Source: an uncultured Clostridia bacterium (lineage in GTDB: Bacteria; Bacillota; Clostridia; Lachnospirales; CAG-274). Taken from it: a DNA stretch of 64,000 nucleotides. The stretch covers positions 138,826 through 202,825 of the forward strand of contig CALWSK010000003.1 in assembly GCA_944384195.1 (NCBI GenBank). Reading direction: 5' to 3'. Under the pieces are notes generated by a model. It made no database searches. It was not told the origin of the DNA and worked only from the letters and a program-made list of their open reading frames with translations. Positions 53,217-61,928 of the stretch are shown one piece after another. The stretch's first letter is position 1, and each line of letters opens with the position of its first letter. A program made the position numbers and the translations under genes.

Positions 53217-53232
53217 TATTAGGCTAAAATCT

Positions 53233-53907
53233 TTATATAAAATCTAAATTTTTGATAATCTTAAAATAATTCTTATTATAATTTATAATATTTTCCTTTT
53301 GCATTTTAGAAAGCTCACTAGATAAAGCACTTCTATCTACACATAAATAATCTGCTAATTGCTGTCTATTAAATGGTATATAAAATTCGTTAGATTTGCT
53401 CCTTATGCTCTCTTCTGTAAGATATGATATAACCTTATTTCTTATGGTCCTTTCTGATATATGTATCAGTTTTTTATTCATATTTATATTTTTTATAAGT
53501 ATTAAGTCTACAAAATTTTTATATATCTTGTAAACTAAACAACAACAACTTTTTGAAGTATTAAAAGCTTTGTCTATATCTAAAAATAAAATAGTAGATT
53601 TTTCAGAGCATAATATATTAAAAGGAAGAGAATTTCTTTCATTATAAAAAGATGCACCAAAAACATCATTTTCAAATATAGGCGAAATTATGGTTTTATT
53701 TCCCAAAAAATCCTCTTTTTCTAAAAATATACTTCCCTTAGCTAATACTCCTAAATATTTCATCTTATCGCCTAGTCTAAATACATATTCATTTTTTTTA
53801 TATTCTTTTTTGTACATGCATATACATTCTAAAGCTTTAGATATATCATTTTCATCAAGTCCTAAAAATAAAGGACAAGATTTTAAAGTGCTTGAAAATT
53901 TTTTCAT
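53233..53907 (-). CDS. Crp/Fnr-family transcriptional regulator
   Basis: The ATG at 53907, 7 bases after AAGGAG, gives 224 residues. An N-terminal cyclic-nucleotide-binding-type barrel (about 12-120) is followed by a dimer helix and a Crp-type winged helix (about 148-220; FNRQQLADYLCVDRSALSS). The Arg/Glu residues typical for cAMP binding are not evident, so another signal is likely. It is divergent from hcp, and regulators of this family (HcpR) control hcp in other anaerobes in response to nitrosative stress. The run SCCC near residue 112 could matter for sensing. A palindrome lies just before its ribosome site. Confidence 0.87.
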   Translation of the reverse strand: MKKFSSTLKSCPLFLGLDENDISKALECICMYKKEYKKNEYVFRLGDKMKYLGVLAKGSIFLEKEDFLGNKTIISPIFENDVFGASFYNERNSLPFNILCSEKSTILFLDIDKAFNTSKSCCCLVYKIYKNFVDLILIKNINMNKKLIHISERTIRNKVISYLTEESIRSKSNEFYIPFNRQQLADYLCVDRSALSSELSKMQKENIINYNKNYFKIIKNLDFI

Positions 53908-53920
53908 AAAATTCTCCTTT

Positions 53921-53936
53921 TGTTGTAAATACAACA
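53921..53936. promoter_or_regulatory. Palindrome between the Crp/Fnr regulator gene and hcp (operator candidate)
   Basis: TGTTGTAAATACAACA has perfect 6-bp arms around four bases. It abuts the regulator's ribosome site and lies roughly 45-50 bases upstream of the predicted hcp start point (TATAAT at 53967-53972), a position suited to activation of hcp and autorepression of the regulator. Confidence 0.6.
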
Positions 53937-54039
53937 TATTTTTTAATATTTTTAATGTATTATAACTATAATAAGTTTAAAAATTAATAATATTAAATTA
54001 TATAATAATAAAAATTTTTTGTAAATATGGAGGTATTTT

Positions 54040-55686
54040 ATGAGCGAAATGTTTTGTTTTCAATGTGAACAAACTGCTAATGGCACAGGTTGTACTAAAA
54101 TAGGTGTTTGTGGTAAAAATAGCACTATTTCAAGGCTACAAGACCTTATGATATATCAACTAAAAGGTATATCATATTATGCACAAAGACTTATAGAACA
54201 AGGAAAAAATATAGAAAAAGATATAATTAAATTTATAGAAAATACTCTTTTTACTACTCTTACAAATGTAAACTTTGATTTAGATACTCATATAAAAATA
54301 TTAAAAGAATCTAAAAAAATAAAAGAAAATCTAAGACTAACTTTAAATGAAGAAAACACTAAATGTGAACAAGCTACTTATAATATGAGCGATACTTTAG
54401 AAAAGATGCTAGAAGAGGCTAAAAAAGCAGGTATAATGTATGATAATACATTAAATGAAGATATTCGCTCCTTAAGAGAAACTATTACTTATGGACTAAA
54501 AGGTATATCTGCTTACGGACATCAAGCTAGAATACTTGGCTATTTTGATGAGGAAGTAGACAAATTTTATATAAAAGCCCTAGACTTTATAACAAGAGAA
54601 GATAACAAACTAGAAGAGCTTATAGCTCTTGCTATGGAAACAGGTGAAAAATCTGTTGCTATTATGAAAACATTAGATGAAGCAAATACTAGTATATATA
54701 AAAATCCAGTTCCTACAAAAGTTAATGTTAATGTGAAAAAAGGACCATTTATTATAGTTTCTGGACACGATTTAAAAGACCTTGAAATGCTCCTTGAACA
54801 AACAAAAGATAAAGGAATAAACATATATACACACGGTGAAATGATACCTTCTCACTCATATCCAGAGCTTAAAAAATATAGCCATCTTGTAGGTAATTTT
54901 GGAAGTGCTTGGCAAAATCAACAAAAAGAATTTGATAATTTAAAAGGTTGTATGCTTATGACAACAAATTGTATAATGAAACCTAGAGATTCTTATAAAG
55001 ATAGAATATTTACTACTAGTGTTGTTGGTTGGGACGATATAAAATATATCGGTGCAGATGAAAATGGATATAAAGATTTTAGCCCTATAATAGAAAAAGC
55101 TCTTGAGCTTGGAGGATTTGAAGAAGACCAGGAAGTAAAAGAAGTTATTGTTGGTTTTGGTAGAAATGCTCTTTTAGAAAATGCTAATACTATAGTAGAA
55201 ATGGTAAAATCAAATGAAATTAAACATTTCTTCCTTATAGGTGGTTGTGATGGAGCTAGAAAAGAAAGACAATACTATACAGATTTTGCAAAAAGCGTAC
55301 CTAAAGATTGTGTTATCCTAACTTTAGCTTGTGGAAAATATAGATTTAATAAACTAGATTTTGGGCAAATAGGAGCTATACCTCGCCTTTTAGATGTAGG
55401 GCAATGTAATGATGCTTATTCTGCTGTTAAGATAGCTTTAGCTCTAGCAGATGCCTTTAATACAGACGTAAACTCGCTTCCTCTTTCTATAATTTTATCT
55501 TGGTATGAACAAAAAGCAGTAGCCGACTTACTAGCGCTTTTATCCCTTGGTATAAAAGGTATGTATATAGGCCCTACATTGCCAGCATTTTTAAGTAAAA
55601 ATGTATTAAATTATCTTATGGAAACATTTGACTTAAAACCAATTACAACAGTAGAAGAAGACTTAGCAAATTGTTTAAAAAATTAA
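54040..55686 (+). CDS. hcp: Hydroxylamine reductase (hybrid-cluster protein)
   Basis: Hcp carries a [4Fe-4S] and a hybrid Fe-S-O cluster; it reduces hydroxylamine and, in E. coli, nitric oxide. The 548-residue protein has N-terminal cluster Cys 6, 9, 18 and 24 in CFQCEQTANGTGCTKIGVCG, typical of class I. Hybrid-cluster ligands lie in GHDLKDLEMLLEQ, MTTNCIMKP, IGGCDGARKER and TLACGKYRFN. The ATG follows GGAGG by 7 bases. Divergent from a Crp/Fnr regulator with a palindrome between. No hcr reductase gene is adjacent. Confidence 0.97.
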   Translation: MSEMFCFQCEQTANGTGCTKIGVCGKNSTISRLQDLMIYQLKGISYYAQRLIEQGKNIEKDIIKFIENTLFTTLTNVNFDLDTHIKILKESKKIKENLRLTLNEENTKCEQATYNMSDTLEKMLEEAKKAGIMYDNTLNEDIRSLRETITYGLKGISAYGHQARILGYFDEEVDKFYIKALDFITREDNKLEELIALAMETGEKSVAIMKTLDEANTSIYKNPVPTKVNVNVKKGPFIIVSGHDLKDLEMLLEQTKDKGINIYTHGEMIPSHSYPELKKYSHLVGNFGSAWQNQQKEFDNLKGCMLMTTNCIMKPRDSYKDRIFTTSVVGWDDIKYIGADENGYKDFSPIIEKALELGGFEEDQEVKEVIVGFGRNALLENANTIVEMVKSNEIKHFFLIGGCDGARKERQYYTDFAKSVPKDCVILTLACGKYRFNKLDFGQIGAIPRLLDVGQCNDAYSAVKIALALADAFNTDVNSLPLSIILSWYEQKAVADLLALLSLGIKGMYIGPTLPAFLSKNVLNYLMETFDLKPITTVEEDLANCLKN

Positions 55687-55694
55687 TATAAATT

Positions 55695-55724
55695 AAAAGG
55701 AGTACAATATGTACTCCTTTTTTA
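55695..55724 (+). terminator. Intrinsic terminator after hcp
   Basis: AAAGGAGTAC and GTACTCCTTT around AATAT, followed by TTT. The remaining bases to 55843 are AT-rich with nothing recognised. Confidence 0.85.
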
Positions 55725-55843
55725 AATTTAATATAATTAATATATACCTTAACTTTTCAATACAAAATTTATAAGCAATTTTAAATTTTTAAAAATAAAG
55801 ATTTTAGAAATATCTATTTTGGAACATAAAATATTCAAAAATT

Positions 55844-56830
55844 TTATTTAAGTTTTATACTATCTATTATAGTATTTGCTTCATCTTTTAATGCATCAAA
55901 TTCTGCTTGGCTAGAAAAATCACATTGAGCTAATGCAAAGTTCTTTTTATCTTTAAAATCTATCAAAACAAACATACTTATAGTGTCTTTTGATTTATAT
56001 ATAGTTGTAGTTATCTCTTTTCCTTCTAGTTCTCTCTTTTCATCTTCAGAAACAATAGTAGCACCATTTGATAAAAAGTTCTCTTTTATTCTACTATATT
56101 CATCTTGAGGTTTTGTAGTGTTTTTATCAAAACTCATAGTAAATAAAGTTACTATACCTGTTTCAGTTTGCTTGCAAAAGCTATAAGGAACTTCCTTAGC
56201 ATATCTTTGCCACTCTGGAAGTACAGTAAGTTCTATAACTTCATTATCATTTGAATATAAGCGAGGTTTATCTAATGTTTGTTTAGTAAATTCTAATGTA
56301 CTTAATATTTGTTCAAAATCTTCTTTATAAACATCAGAAACAGCATTTCCTATAGCTGCTATAAATTGATTAGGATTAGAATCTAAAGAAATAGTAGCTA
56401 TCATTGTTTGCATAGTCATAAAACCATTATTTACTTCATAATATTTTTTATTTATGGTTCTACCTTTATCAGATATAGTATCTTCTCCTACTTGCTTATA
56501 TTCTCCAAGCTCTGAAATAACCTTTTCTTGCTCTTTCATAAATTCTTCTGGTGAAGTATCTTTTGTTTTTATAATATTAGCTATAAACATACTCTCACCT
56601 GTTTCATTACCTACAGCTATCTCTCCAAAAACATTAGGAACATCCGAATATCCTTCTGGCATTTCATATTTTAATAAATAGTTAAAAGAGGCTACTTCAG
56701 ATGAACTAAGCTCTCTTGTAATAACACTTTCTATATTTTTAGGTTGTCCTATGCCTAAATAATTATGAGAAAATGTAACCCCTACTAATGCTAATTCTAA
56801 TATTATAATTCCTACAGTTGTTTTTTTCAT
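55844..56830 (-). CDS. Exported protein with two similar domains, unknown function
   Basis: The 328-residue protein has an N-terminal hydrophobic segment (about 4-22) acting as signal or anchor and two similar alpha/beta halves (about 45-200 and 212-328). Each begins with strands near YLLKYEMPEGYSDV or IELTVLPEWQRYA, has an E/K-rich helix after TSPEEF or KPQDEY, and ends in a helix (DFEQILSTLEF, FDALKDEANTIIDSIKL). The fold pattern recalls PsbP/DUF1795-type domains, but I am not certain. It follows ftsK by 15 bp and is probably cotranscribed, suggesting an envelope or division role by context only. Confidence 0.65.
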   Translation of the reverse strand: MKKTTVGIIILELALVGVTFSHNYLGIGQPKNIESVITRELSSSEVASFNYLLKYEMPEGYSDVPNVFGEIAVGNETGESMFIANIIKTKDTSPEEFMKEQEKVISELGEYKQVGEDTISDKGRTINKKYYEVNNGFMTMQTMIATISLDSNPNQFIAAIGNAVSDVYKEDFEQILSTLEFTKQTLDKPRLYSNDNEVIELTVLPEWQRYAKEVPYSFCKQTETGIVTLFTMSFDKNTTKPQDEYSRIKENFLSNGATIVSEDEKRELEGKEITTTIYKSKDTISMFVLIDFKDKKNFALAQCDFSSQAEFDALKDEANTIIDSIKLK

Positions 56831-56845
56831 ATTAATTCTCCTTTG

Positions 56846-59800
56846 TTAATAATTGTCATACCTATTTTGATATTCTTCATATTGATATTTATCCATCAAT
56901 ACATCTCTTTGTTTACTTCCATTTTCAGAAGAAACAATTCCTCTTTCTTCTAATTCTTCTATTATTCTAGCAGCTCTATTATATCCTATTCTAAACTGCC
57001 TTTGTATCATAGAAGTAGAAGCTTTACCTTTTCTTACTAAAAATGCTATTACATCTTCTGTAAGCTCATCGGAATTTTCGCTAAATCCATCATTTTTATC
57101 TTTAGATACACTATCTATTTTTTCTATTATGCTATTATCATAATTTGGTGATGAATTTTCTTTTATAAAGCTTATTATCTTTTCCACTTCCTTATCAGAT
57201 ATAAAAGCACCTTGTATACGAAGAGGCTTATTCATATCCCTAGCTTTAAAGAGCATATCTCCTTTTCCTAAAAGTTTTTCTGCTCCTACACTATCTAATA
57301 TAGTCCTAGAATCTGTACCACTAGATACAGCAAATGCTATCCTAGAAGGAACATTAGATTTTATAAGCCCTGTTATTACATCTACAGAAGGTCTTTGAGT
57401 AGCTATTATAAGATGGATACCCGCTGCCCTTGCAAGCTGGGCAAGGCGACATATAGCAGCCTCCACCTCTTTAGCTGCTACCATCATAAGGTCTGCAAGC
57501 TCATCTATTATTATAACTATTTTAGGGATCTTATCTTGCCCATTTTCTTCCCTTATCCTATTATACCCATCTAGATTTCTTGTACCAGTTTTAGCAAAAA
57601 GATTATATCTTTCCATCATTTCAGATACTGCCCAGTTTAACACGCCTGCCGCCTTTTCTGGTTCTGTAACAACTGGTGTTAGCAAATGTGGTATGCCATT
57701 ATATACGCTAAGCTCTACTACTTTAGGGTCTATCATCATAAGCCTTACCTCATCTGGACTTGATTTATATAAAATACTAGTTATAAGAGTATTTATACAA
57801 ACACTTTTACCAGACCCTGTAGCCCCTGCTATAAGCATATGAGGCATATTTGCAATATCAGTAACTATAACATTCCCTGTTATATCTTTACCAAGCCCAA
57901 AGCTAACACTAGATTCAAACTTTTGGAATTTTTCAGAGCAAATAACCTCACTAAGAAATACGCTCTTTACTTTTTTATTAGGAACTTCTATACCAACTGC
58001 CGACTTGCCAGGAATAGGAGCTTCTATCCTTATAGAAGTAGCAGCAAGGCTAAGAGCTAAGTTATCAGATAATCCTAGAATTTTACTTACCTTTATACCA
58101 TCTTCTATAGATAATTCATATCTTGTAACAGAAGGACCTTTGCTTATGTTTATAACTTGTGCATTAACATTAAAGCTTTTTAAAGTTCTTACAAGAGTAT
58201 TAGAATTTTCTCTAAGCTCTATATCATTAAAATCTTCTGATTGTTCTAAATTTTTATTTAAAAATTCTAGCTTAGGGAAAATATATTCTCTTTTTTCATC
58301 TTGCTCTTTTTCAAGCTTAGTAACTATTTTTTCTTCTTCTGCCCTTATTATTATAGGTTCTGTCTCTTGCAATTTTTCTTCTCTTATCTTATCTATAGGT
58401 GGTTTATAGCTTGTGTCTTGCTTTTGCATAAGAACAAAACCATCTTTATCCTTTTTACACTTTTCTTGTACATATTTTTTATCGTCAATTAAGACTTTTT
58501 CTTTATTATTATTATGAACAAATTGTTCATTTTTAGGATAATTTGTTAATATTTGGTTTAAGTTTTCCTGTTTTAGCTCTTTTTGCTCTTTTTCTTTATT
58601 TTCTAAATCTTCTTTTATGTCTTGTTTTTCTATGTTTTGCTCTTGTATATCTTCATTTTCTATATATTTAATAGTTTCTTCCTCTTTATGCTCTTCTTCT
58701 ATATCTTCCTTTTCTAAATCCTTTATATTTTCTAAAAATTCTAGTTCTTCATTATTTTGATTATCAAAGTTATAAAAATCTTCTAAGTCTTCTATATCTT
58801 CTATACTCTTAGGCAATTTTTCATCATCTATCTCATTTAATATAGCATCTATATCTGAATGTTTAGCAAATTTTAATTCTATGTCATAACTGCTATATAG
58901 ATTAGGTTCTGTTTTTTTCTTTTTATATACATCATTTAAATATTCTTCTTTAGAACAAATCTTAAAGATATCTTTATCATTTTGATTTTTTTCATAATCT
59001 AAAACCATATTTTTAGTAGCTATCTTAGGATATTCCTCATAAATATTAATTTCTTCCTTAAGTTCTATTGTTTCATTTCTAGCTTTATTTCTATGTAACT
59101 CTTGTTCTAAATTTATATCTTCTTTATGATATATATCAAATCCTTTCACCTTTTCATTTCTGAGAAAATCTGGAACTTTATTTTGTATGTCTTTTTCTTT
59201 ATACGATAATTTTTCATAACTTTTGCTTTTATTTATCTCATCCATAGCAAAAATAATTTTTTTATCTATATTACGCTTTTCTTTAGAACTCATATCAAAA
59301 AATGTAGCTGGTTGTATCTTCCGATATTTATCAACACCATCATATATATAATTATTACATTTTTTAAATCTTTGTTCACTACTTTGTCTTTTGTATTCTA
59401 TTTCATCTTGCTCTACATATCTTTTAGGATGATTTTCTATATATCTTTTACGTTTTATATTTTCTTCTTGCTTTTGCTTTACTCTTTCTTCTTTATACTC
59501 GCTTATCTTATCTTTTATATCATACAAAGCCTCTTTATCTATGCTAATAGATTTAAAAAAGCTAACTACAGTTTCTAAAAAAGACTTTCCAGCTAGGACA
59601 AATAAGCTAGCTATAAATAAAATAGTTATAAGAGTATAGCTCATAAAATTTCCTAAAAACTTAAAAAACATATCTCCTATTATAGCTCCTAAAAGACCAC
59701 CATCTAAAAAATGCCCTGTTTTATATTCATTTAAAAGATATACTCCATAATTCGAAAAACTATTAGATTTTTCTCTACTTATAAGATGAAATAAAGAAAT

Positions 59801-60109
59801 AAAAAGCAAAAAACTAATTACAAAAACACAAATTTTAAATATATTTATTTCTGTTGTATTTGAAAAAAACAAATAAGCACAAAAGCTAATAATAACGATA
59901 GGCAAAATATAAGCTCCTATTCCAAACAATCCCTTAAAAAAACTGCTAAGAGCAAGTCCTAAAAACCCACCTCCCCCAAAATATATACTTATTATCAATA
60001 AAATCCCAAAACATATGATGACTATATTAGCAATTTCAAAAGGAAGATTATTTTCTAAAGGATTTTGCTTTTTAGAACTCTTACCATTCTTCTTTTCTTC
60101 TTTAGCCAT
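56846..60109 (-). CDS. ftsK: FtsK/SpoIIIE DNA translocase
   Basis: FtsK/SpoIIIE pumps chromosomal DNA across closing septa; SpoIIIE moves it into the forespore. The 1087-residue protein has four or five membrane helices (about 25-190), a very long acidic, Glu/Lys/Asn-rich linker (about 195-600), the alpha/beta motor domain with P-loop GATGSGKSV (about 760-768) and Walker B IVIIIDELADLMM, and a C-terminal gamma winged helix (about 1020-1080; SMIQRQFRIGYNRAARIIEEL, split as SMIQRQF and RIGYNRAA). It is about 300 residues longer than Bacillus SpoIIIE, almost all in the linker. It lies 14 bp after the CDF gene. Confidence 0.96.
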   Translation of the reverse strand: MAKEEKKNGKSSKKQNPLENNLPFEIANIVIICFGILLIISIYFGGGGFLGLALSSFFKGLFGIGAYILPIVIISFCAYLFFSNTTEINIFKICVFVISFLLFISLFHLISREKSNSFSNYGVYLLNEYKTGHFLDGGLLGAIIGDMFFKFLGNFMSYTLITILFIASLFVLAGKSFLETVVSFFKSISIDKEALYDIKDKISEYKEERVKQKQEENIKRKRYIENHPKRYVEQDEIEYKRQSSEQRFKKCNNYIYDGVDKYRKIQPATFFDMSSKEKRNIDKKIIFAMDEINKSKSYEKLSYKEKDIQNKVPDFLRNEKVKGFDIYHKEDINLEQELHRNKARNETIELKEEINIYEEYPKIATKNMVLDYEKNQNDKDIFKICSKEEYLNDVYKKKKTEPNLYSSYDIELKFAKHSDIDAILNEIDDEKLPKSIEDIEDLEDFYNFDNQNNEELEFLENIKDLEKEDIEEEHKEEETIKYIENEDIQEQNIEKQDIKEDLENKEKEQKELKQENLNQILTNYPKNEQFVHNNNKEKVLIDDKKYVQEKCKKDKDGFVLMQKQDTSYKPPIDKIREEKLQETEPIIIRAEEEKIVTKLEKEQDEKREYIFPKLEFLNKNLEQSEDFNDIELRENSNTLVRTLKSFNVNAQVINISKGPSVTRYELSIEDGIKVSKILGLSDNLALSLAATSIRIEAPIPGKSAVGIEVPNKKVKSVFLSEVICSEKFQKFESSVSFGLGKDITGNVIVTDIANMPHMLIAGATGSGKSVCINTLITSILYKSSPDEVRLMMIDPKVVELSVYNGIPHLLTPVVTEPEKAAGVLNWAVSEMMERYNLFAKTGTRNLDGYNRIREENGQDKIPKIVIIIDELADLMMVAAKEVEAAICRLAQLARAAGIHLIIATQRPSVDVITGLIKSNVPSRIAFAVSSGTDSRTILDSVGAEKLLGKGDMLFKARDMNKPLRIQGAFISDKEVEKIISFIKENSSPNYDNSIIEKIDSVSKDKNDGFSENSDELTEDVIAFLVRKGKASTSMIQRQFRIGYNRAARIIEELEERGIVSSENGSKQRDVLMDKYQYEEYQNRYDNY

Positions 60110-60123
60110 TTTATAAACACCCT

Positions 60124-61302
60124 TTATTCTTTATTTATAAAGCTTTTCTCTAAACTTATAATACAGTTATAGCTATTATCAAATTGTTTTATTTTTTTAT
60201 TTATATAAGATAATACCTCTTCTTCTTGCTTATGCGAAAATTCATAAGGAATAACTAAATCAAATATAAAGTTTTTATGATATTTCCCCTGAACTATTCT
60301 AAAATCGTGAGCTTCTAGATTTTTGTAATTTTCATTTAATATTTGTTTTAAATATCCTATCAAAGCTTTTAGCTTCTCATCCTTTAAATCTACTGGATCC
60401 ATATGTGTTGTAAGAGCAATTCCTAACTCATTTTCCACTTTTATTTCTAAAGCATCTATTATTTCATGTGCTCTGTTAAGCCCTATATCAAAAGGAAGCT
60501 CAACATGGATAGAACCGACACTTTTATTTGGTCCATAATTATGAATTAATATATCATGAACTCCTATAACTTCATCATAACTAAGAGCAATATTTTTAAG
60601 CTTTTCTGCCACCTCTCCATCTATAGCCTCTCCTATAAGAGGAGATAATGTATCTTTAGCTAAATTTATACCCGCATAAATTAAAAATAAGGCCACTATA
60701 AGTCCAAAAATTCCATCAAGATTTATACCTAAAAACTTATATATAACAAGAGATAATATAGTTGTAATAGTTATTATAACGTCATTTCTGCTATCCATAG
60801 CAGTAGCTATTAAAGATTTAGAATTTATCATTTTACCAAGTTTTGCATTAAACATAGCCTGCCATATCTTAACTAGAACTGTAAAAATAAGAATGATAAG
60901 AGCAATAGGAGTAAAGTTTACTTCCTCTGGATTAAATATTTTTAAAAATGATGTTTTTAAAAACTCAAACCCTATTAGCAAAATCATAAAAGAAACAATA
61001 AGCCCTGATATATATTCCATTCTCCCGTGCCCAAAAGGATGTTCTTTATCCGCTGGCTTAGCTCCAAGTTTAAAACCTAACAAAGTTATTATAGATGATA
61101 AACAATCTGATAAATTGTTAAAAGAATCTGCTAAAATTGCAACACTATTTATAAAAAACCCTACTAAAAATTTGGCTATAAATAATAACACATTGCTAAA
61201 TATTCCTACAAAGCTACCAAGTTCTCCATATTTTTTTCTAACTTTTTCATCTTTTATGTTTTGATAATCTTTTATAAAAGTTTTTACAAGTAGATTTGTC
61301 AT
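60124..61302 (-). CDS. Cation diffusion facilitator (CDF) metal exporter
   Basis: CDF proteins exchange Zn2+, Fe2+, Mn2+ or Co2+ for protons. I use the ATG at 61302 (392 residues); a TTG at 61317 is the alternative, and neither has a clear ribosome site. Membrane helices occupy about 30-215, with metal-site residues in LADSFNNLSD (57-66) and AMDSRNDV, and the family loop HPFGHGRMEY (88-97). The C-terminal domain (about 220-390) is longer than usual and includes a second ferredoxin-like segment. Metal specificity is not readable. The first of CDF-ftsK-duplicated protein. Confidence 0.9.
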   Translation of the reverse strand: MTNLLVKTFIKDYQNIKDEKVRKKYGELGSFVGIFSNVLLFIAKFLVGFFINSVAILADSFNNLSDCLSSIITLLGFKLGAKPADKEHPFGHGRMEYISGLIVSFMILLIGFEFLKTSFLKIFNPEEVNFTPIALIILIFTVLVKIWQAMFNAKLGKMINSKSLIATAMDSRNDVIITITTILSLVIYKFLGINLDGIFGLIVALFLIYAGINLAKDTLSPLIGEAIDGEVAEKLKNIALSYDEVIGVHDILIHNYGPNKSVGSIHVELPFDIGLNRAHEIIDALEIKVENELGIALTTHMDPVDLKDEKLKALIGYLKQILNENYKNLEAHDFRIVQGKYHKNFIFDLVIPYEFSHKQEEEVLSYINKKIKQFDNSYNCIISLEKSFINKE

Positions 61303-61317
61303 TATTACTATTGCCAA

Positions 61318-61928
61318 AAATATATAAAAATATATAAATTTTATTTAATTCCTTATAATATAAACTTTAAGAATTAATTTTGTGATTTATTTTGTATAAT
61401 TTAAGGGATTAAATTTAGATATGAGCTATCCTATAATTTTATTTAATAAATTTATAAACTATATAGTTAAAATTAAATGTTATAGATTAATATCATTTTA
61501 TTTTAACTGTGCTGGTTTGATATATATAATATTTTTATATTAAGAAGTTTTTATAAATTAACTCTATCTTTTTATAATATTTTTAATTTTGGCATACTCC
61601 TTTCATCGTTATTTTTTAATAAATTAATTACTATAAACCTAAATTATAATATTGACTGATAATGATTTATTAACTAATCCCATAAATTTTATACATTAAA
61701 ATAACATTTATAATCAAAATTATAACAAACTAACTATTATAATACAAGTATTTTTATTATTGACTAAACTCAATTTTTAGATATTTTTATATATGTTATT
61801 TATTTTTTTACATAAAATTATATTAAAAATATAGCTTCTATGTTAAAATAAAAATACAATATAAAAACATAATAGTAGATAGACTAGCTAATATACTAAG
61901 CTAATATTTTATAAAGGAGGCAATAAAT
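61318..61928. other. 611-bp AT-rich intergenic region
   Basis: Between divergent CDF and cdaR-type genes. It holds a minus-strand GAAAGGAGTATG mini-ORF (61572-61595) reading MPKLKIL, resembling the leaders of corA and nagA but about 270 bases from the CDF start. Apart from that I see only AT-rich DNA with no tRNA, hairpin terminator or convincing gene; its length suggests a long leader RNA or unrecognised small RNA. Confidence 0.5.
61572..61595 (-). CDS. Mini-ORF with strong ribosome site upstream of the CDF gene
   Basis: GAAAGGAGT precedes ATG at 61595; seven codons (MPKLKIL) then TAA. The start region matches the corA and nagA mini-ORFs (shared M-x-K-L/F pattern). It is not close to the CDF start codon, so any regulatory role would differ. 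Unproven. Confidence 0.35.
   Translation of the reverse strand: MPKLKIL

Noticed and set aside
53149..53232. Purine riboswitch before purK-purE
   Set aside because: The predicted leader is only about 40 bases, too short for the aptamer, and no conserved purine-aptamer loops are seen.
61421..61543. 40-codon plus-strand ORF (starts MSYPIILFNK) in the long intergenic gap
   Set aside because: Composition is that of random AT-rich DNA, the ribosome site AAGGGA is 12 bases away, and no family pattern is visible.
61657..61671. Fur-box-like TGATAATGATTTATT upstream of the CDF gene
   Set aside because: Only one half matches TGATAATNATTATCA well; in such AT-rich DNA this is expected by chance.
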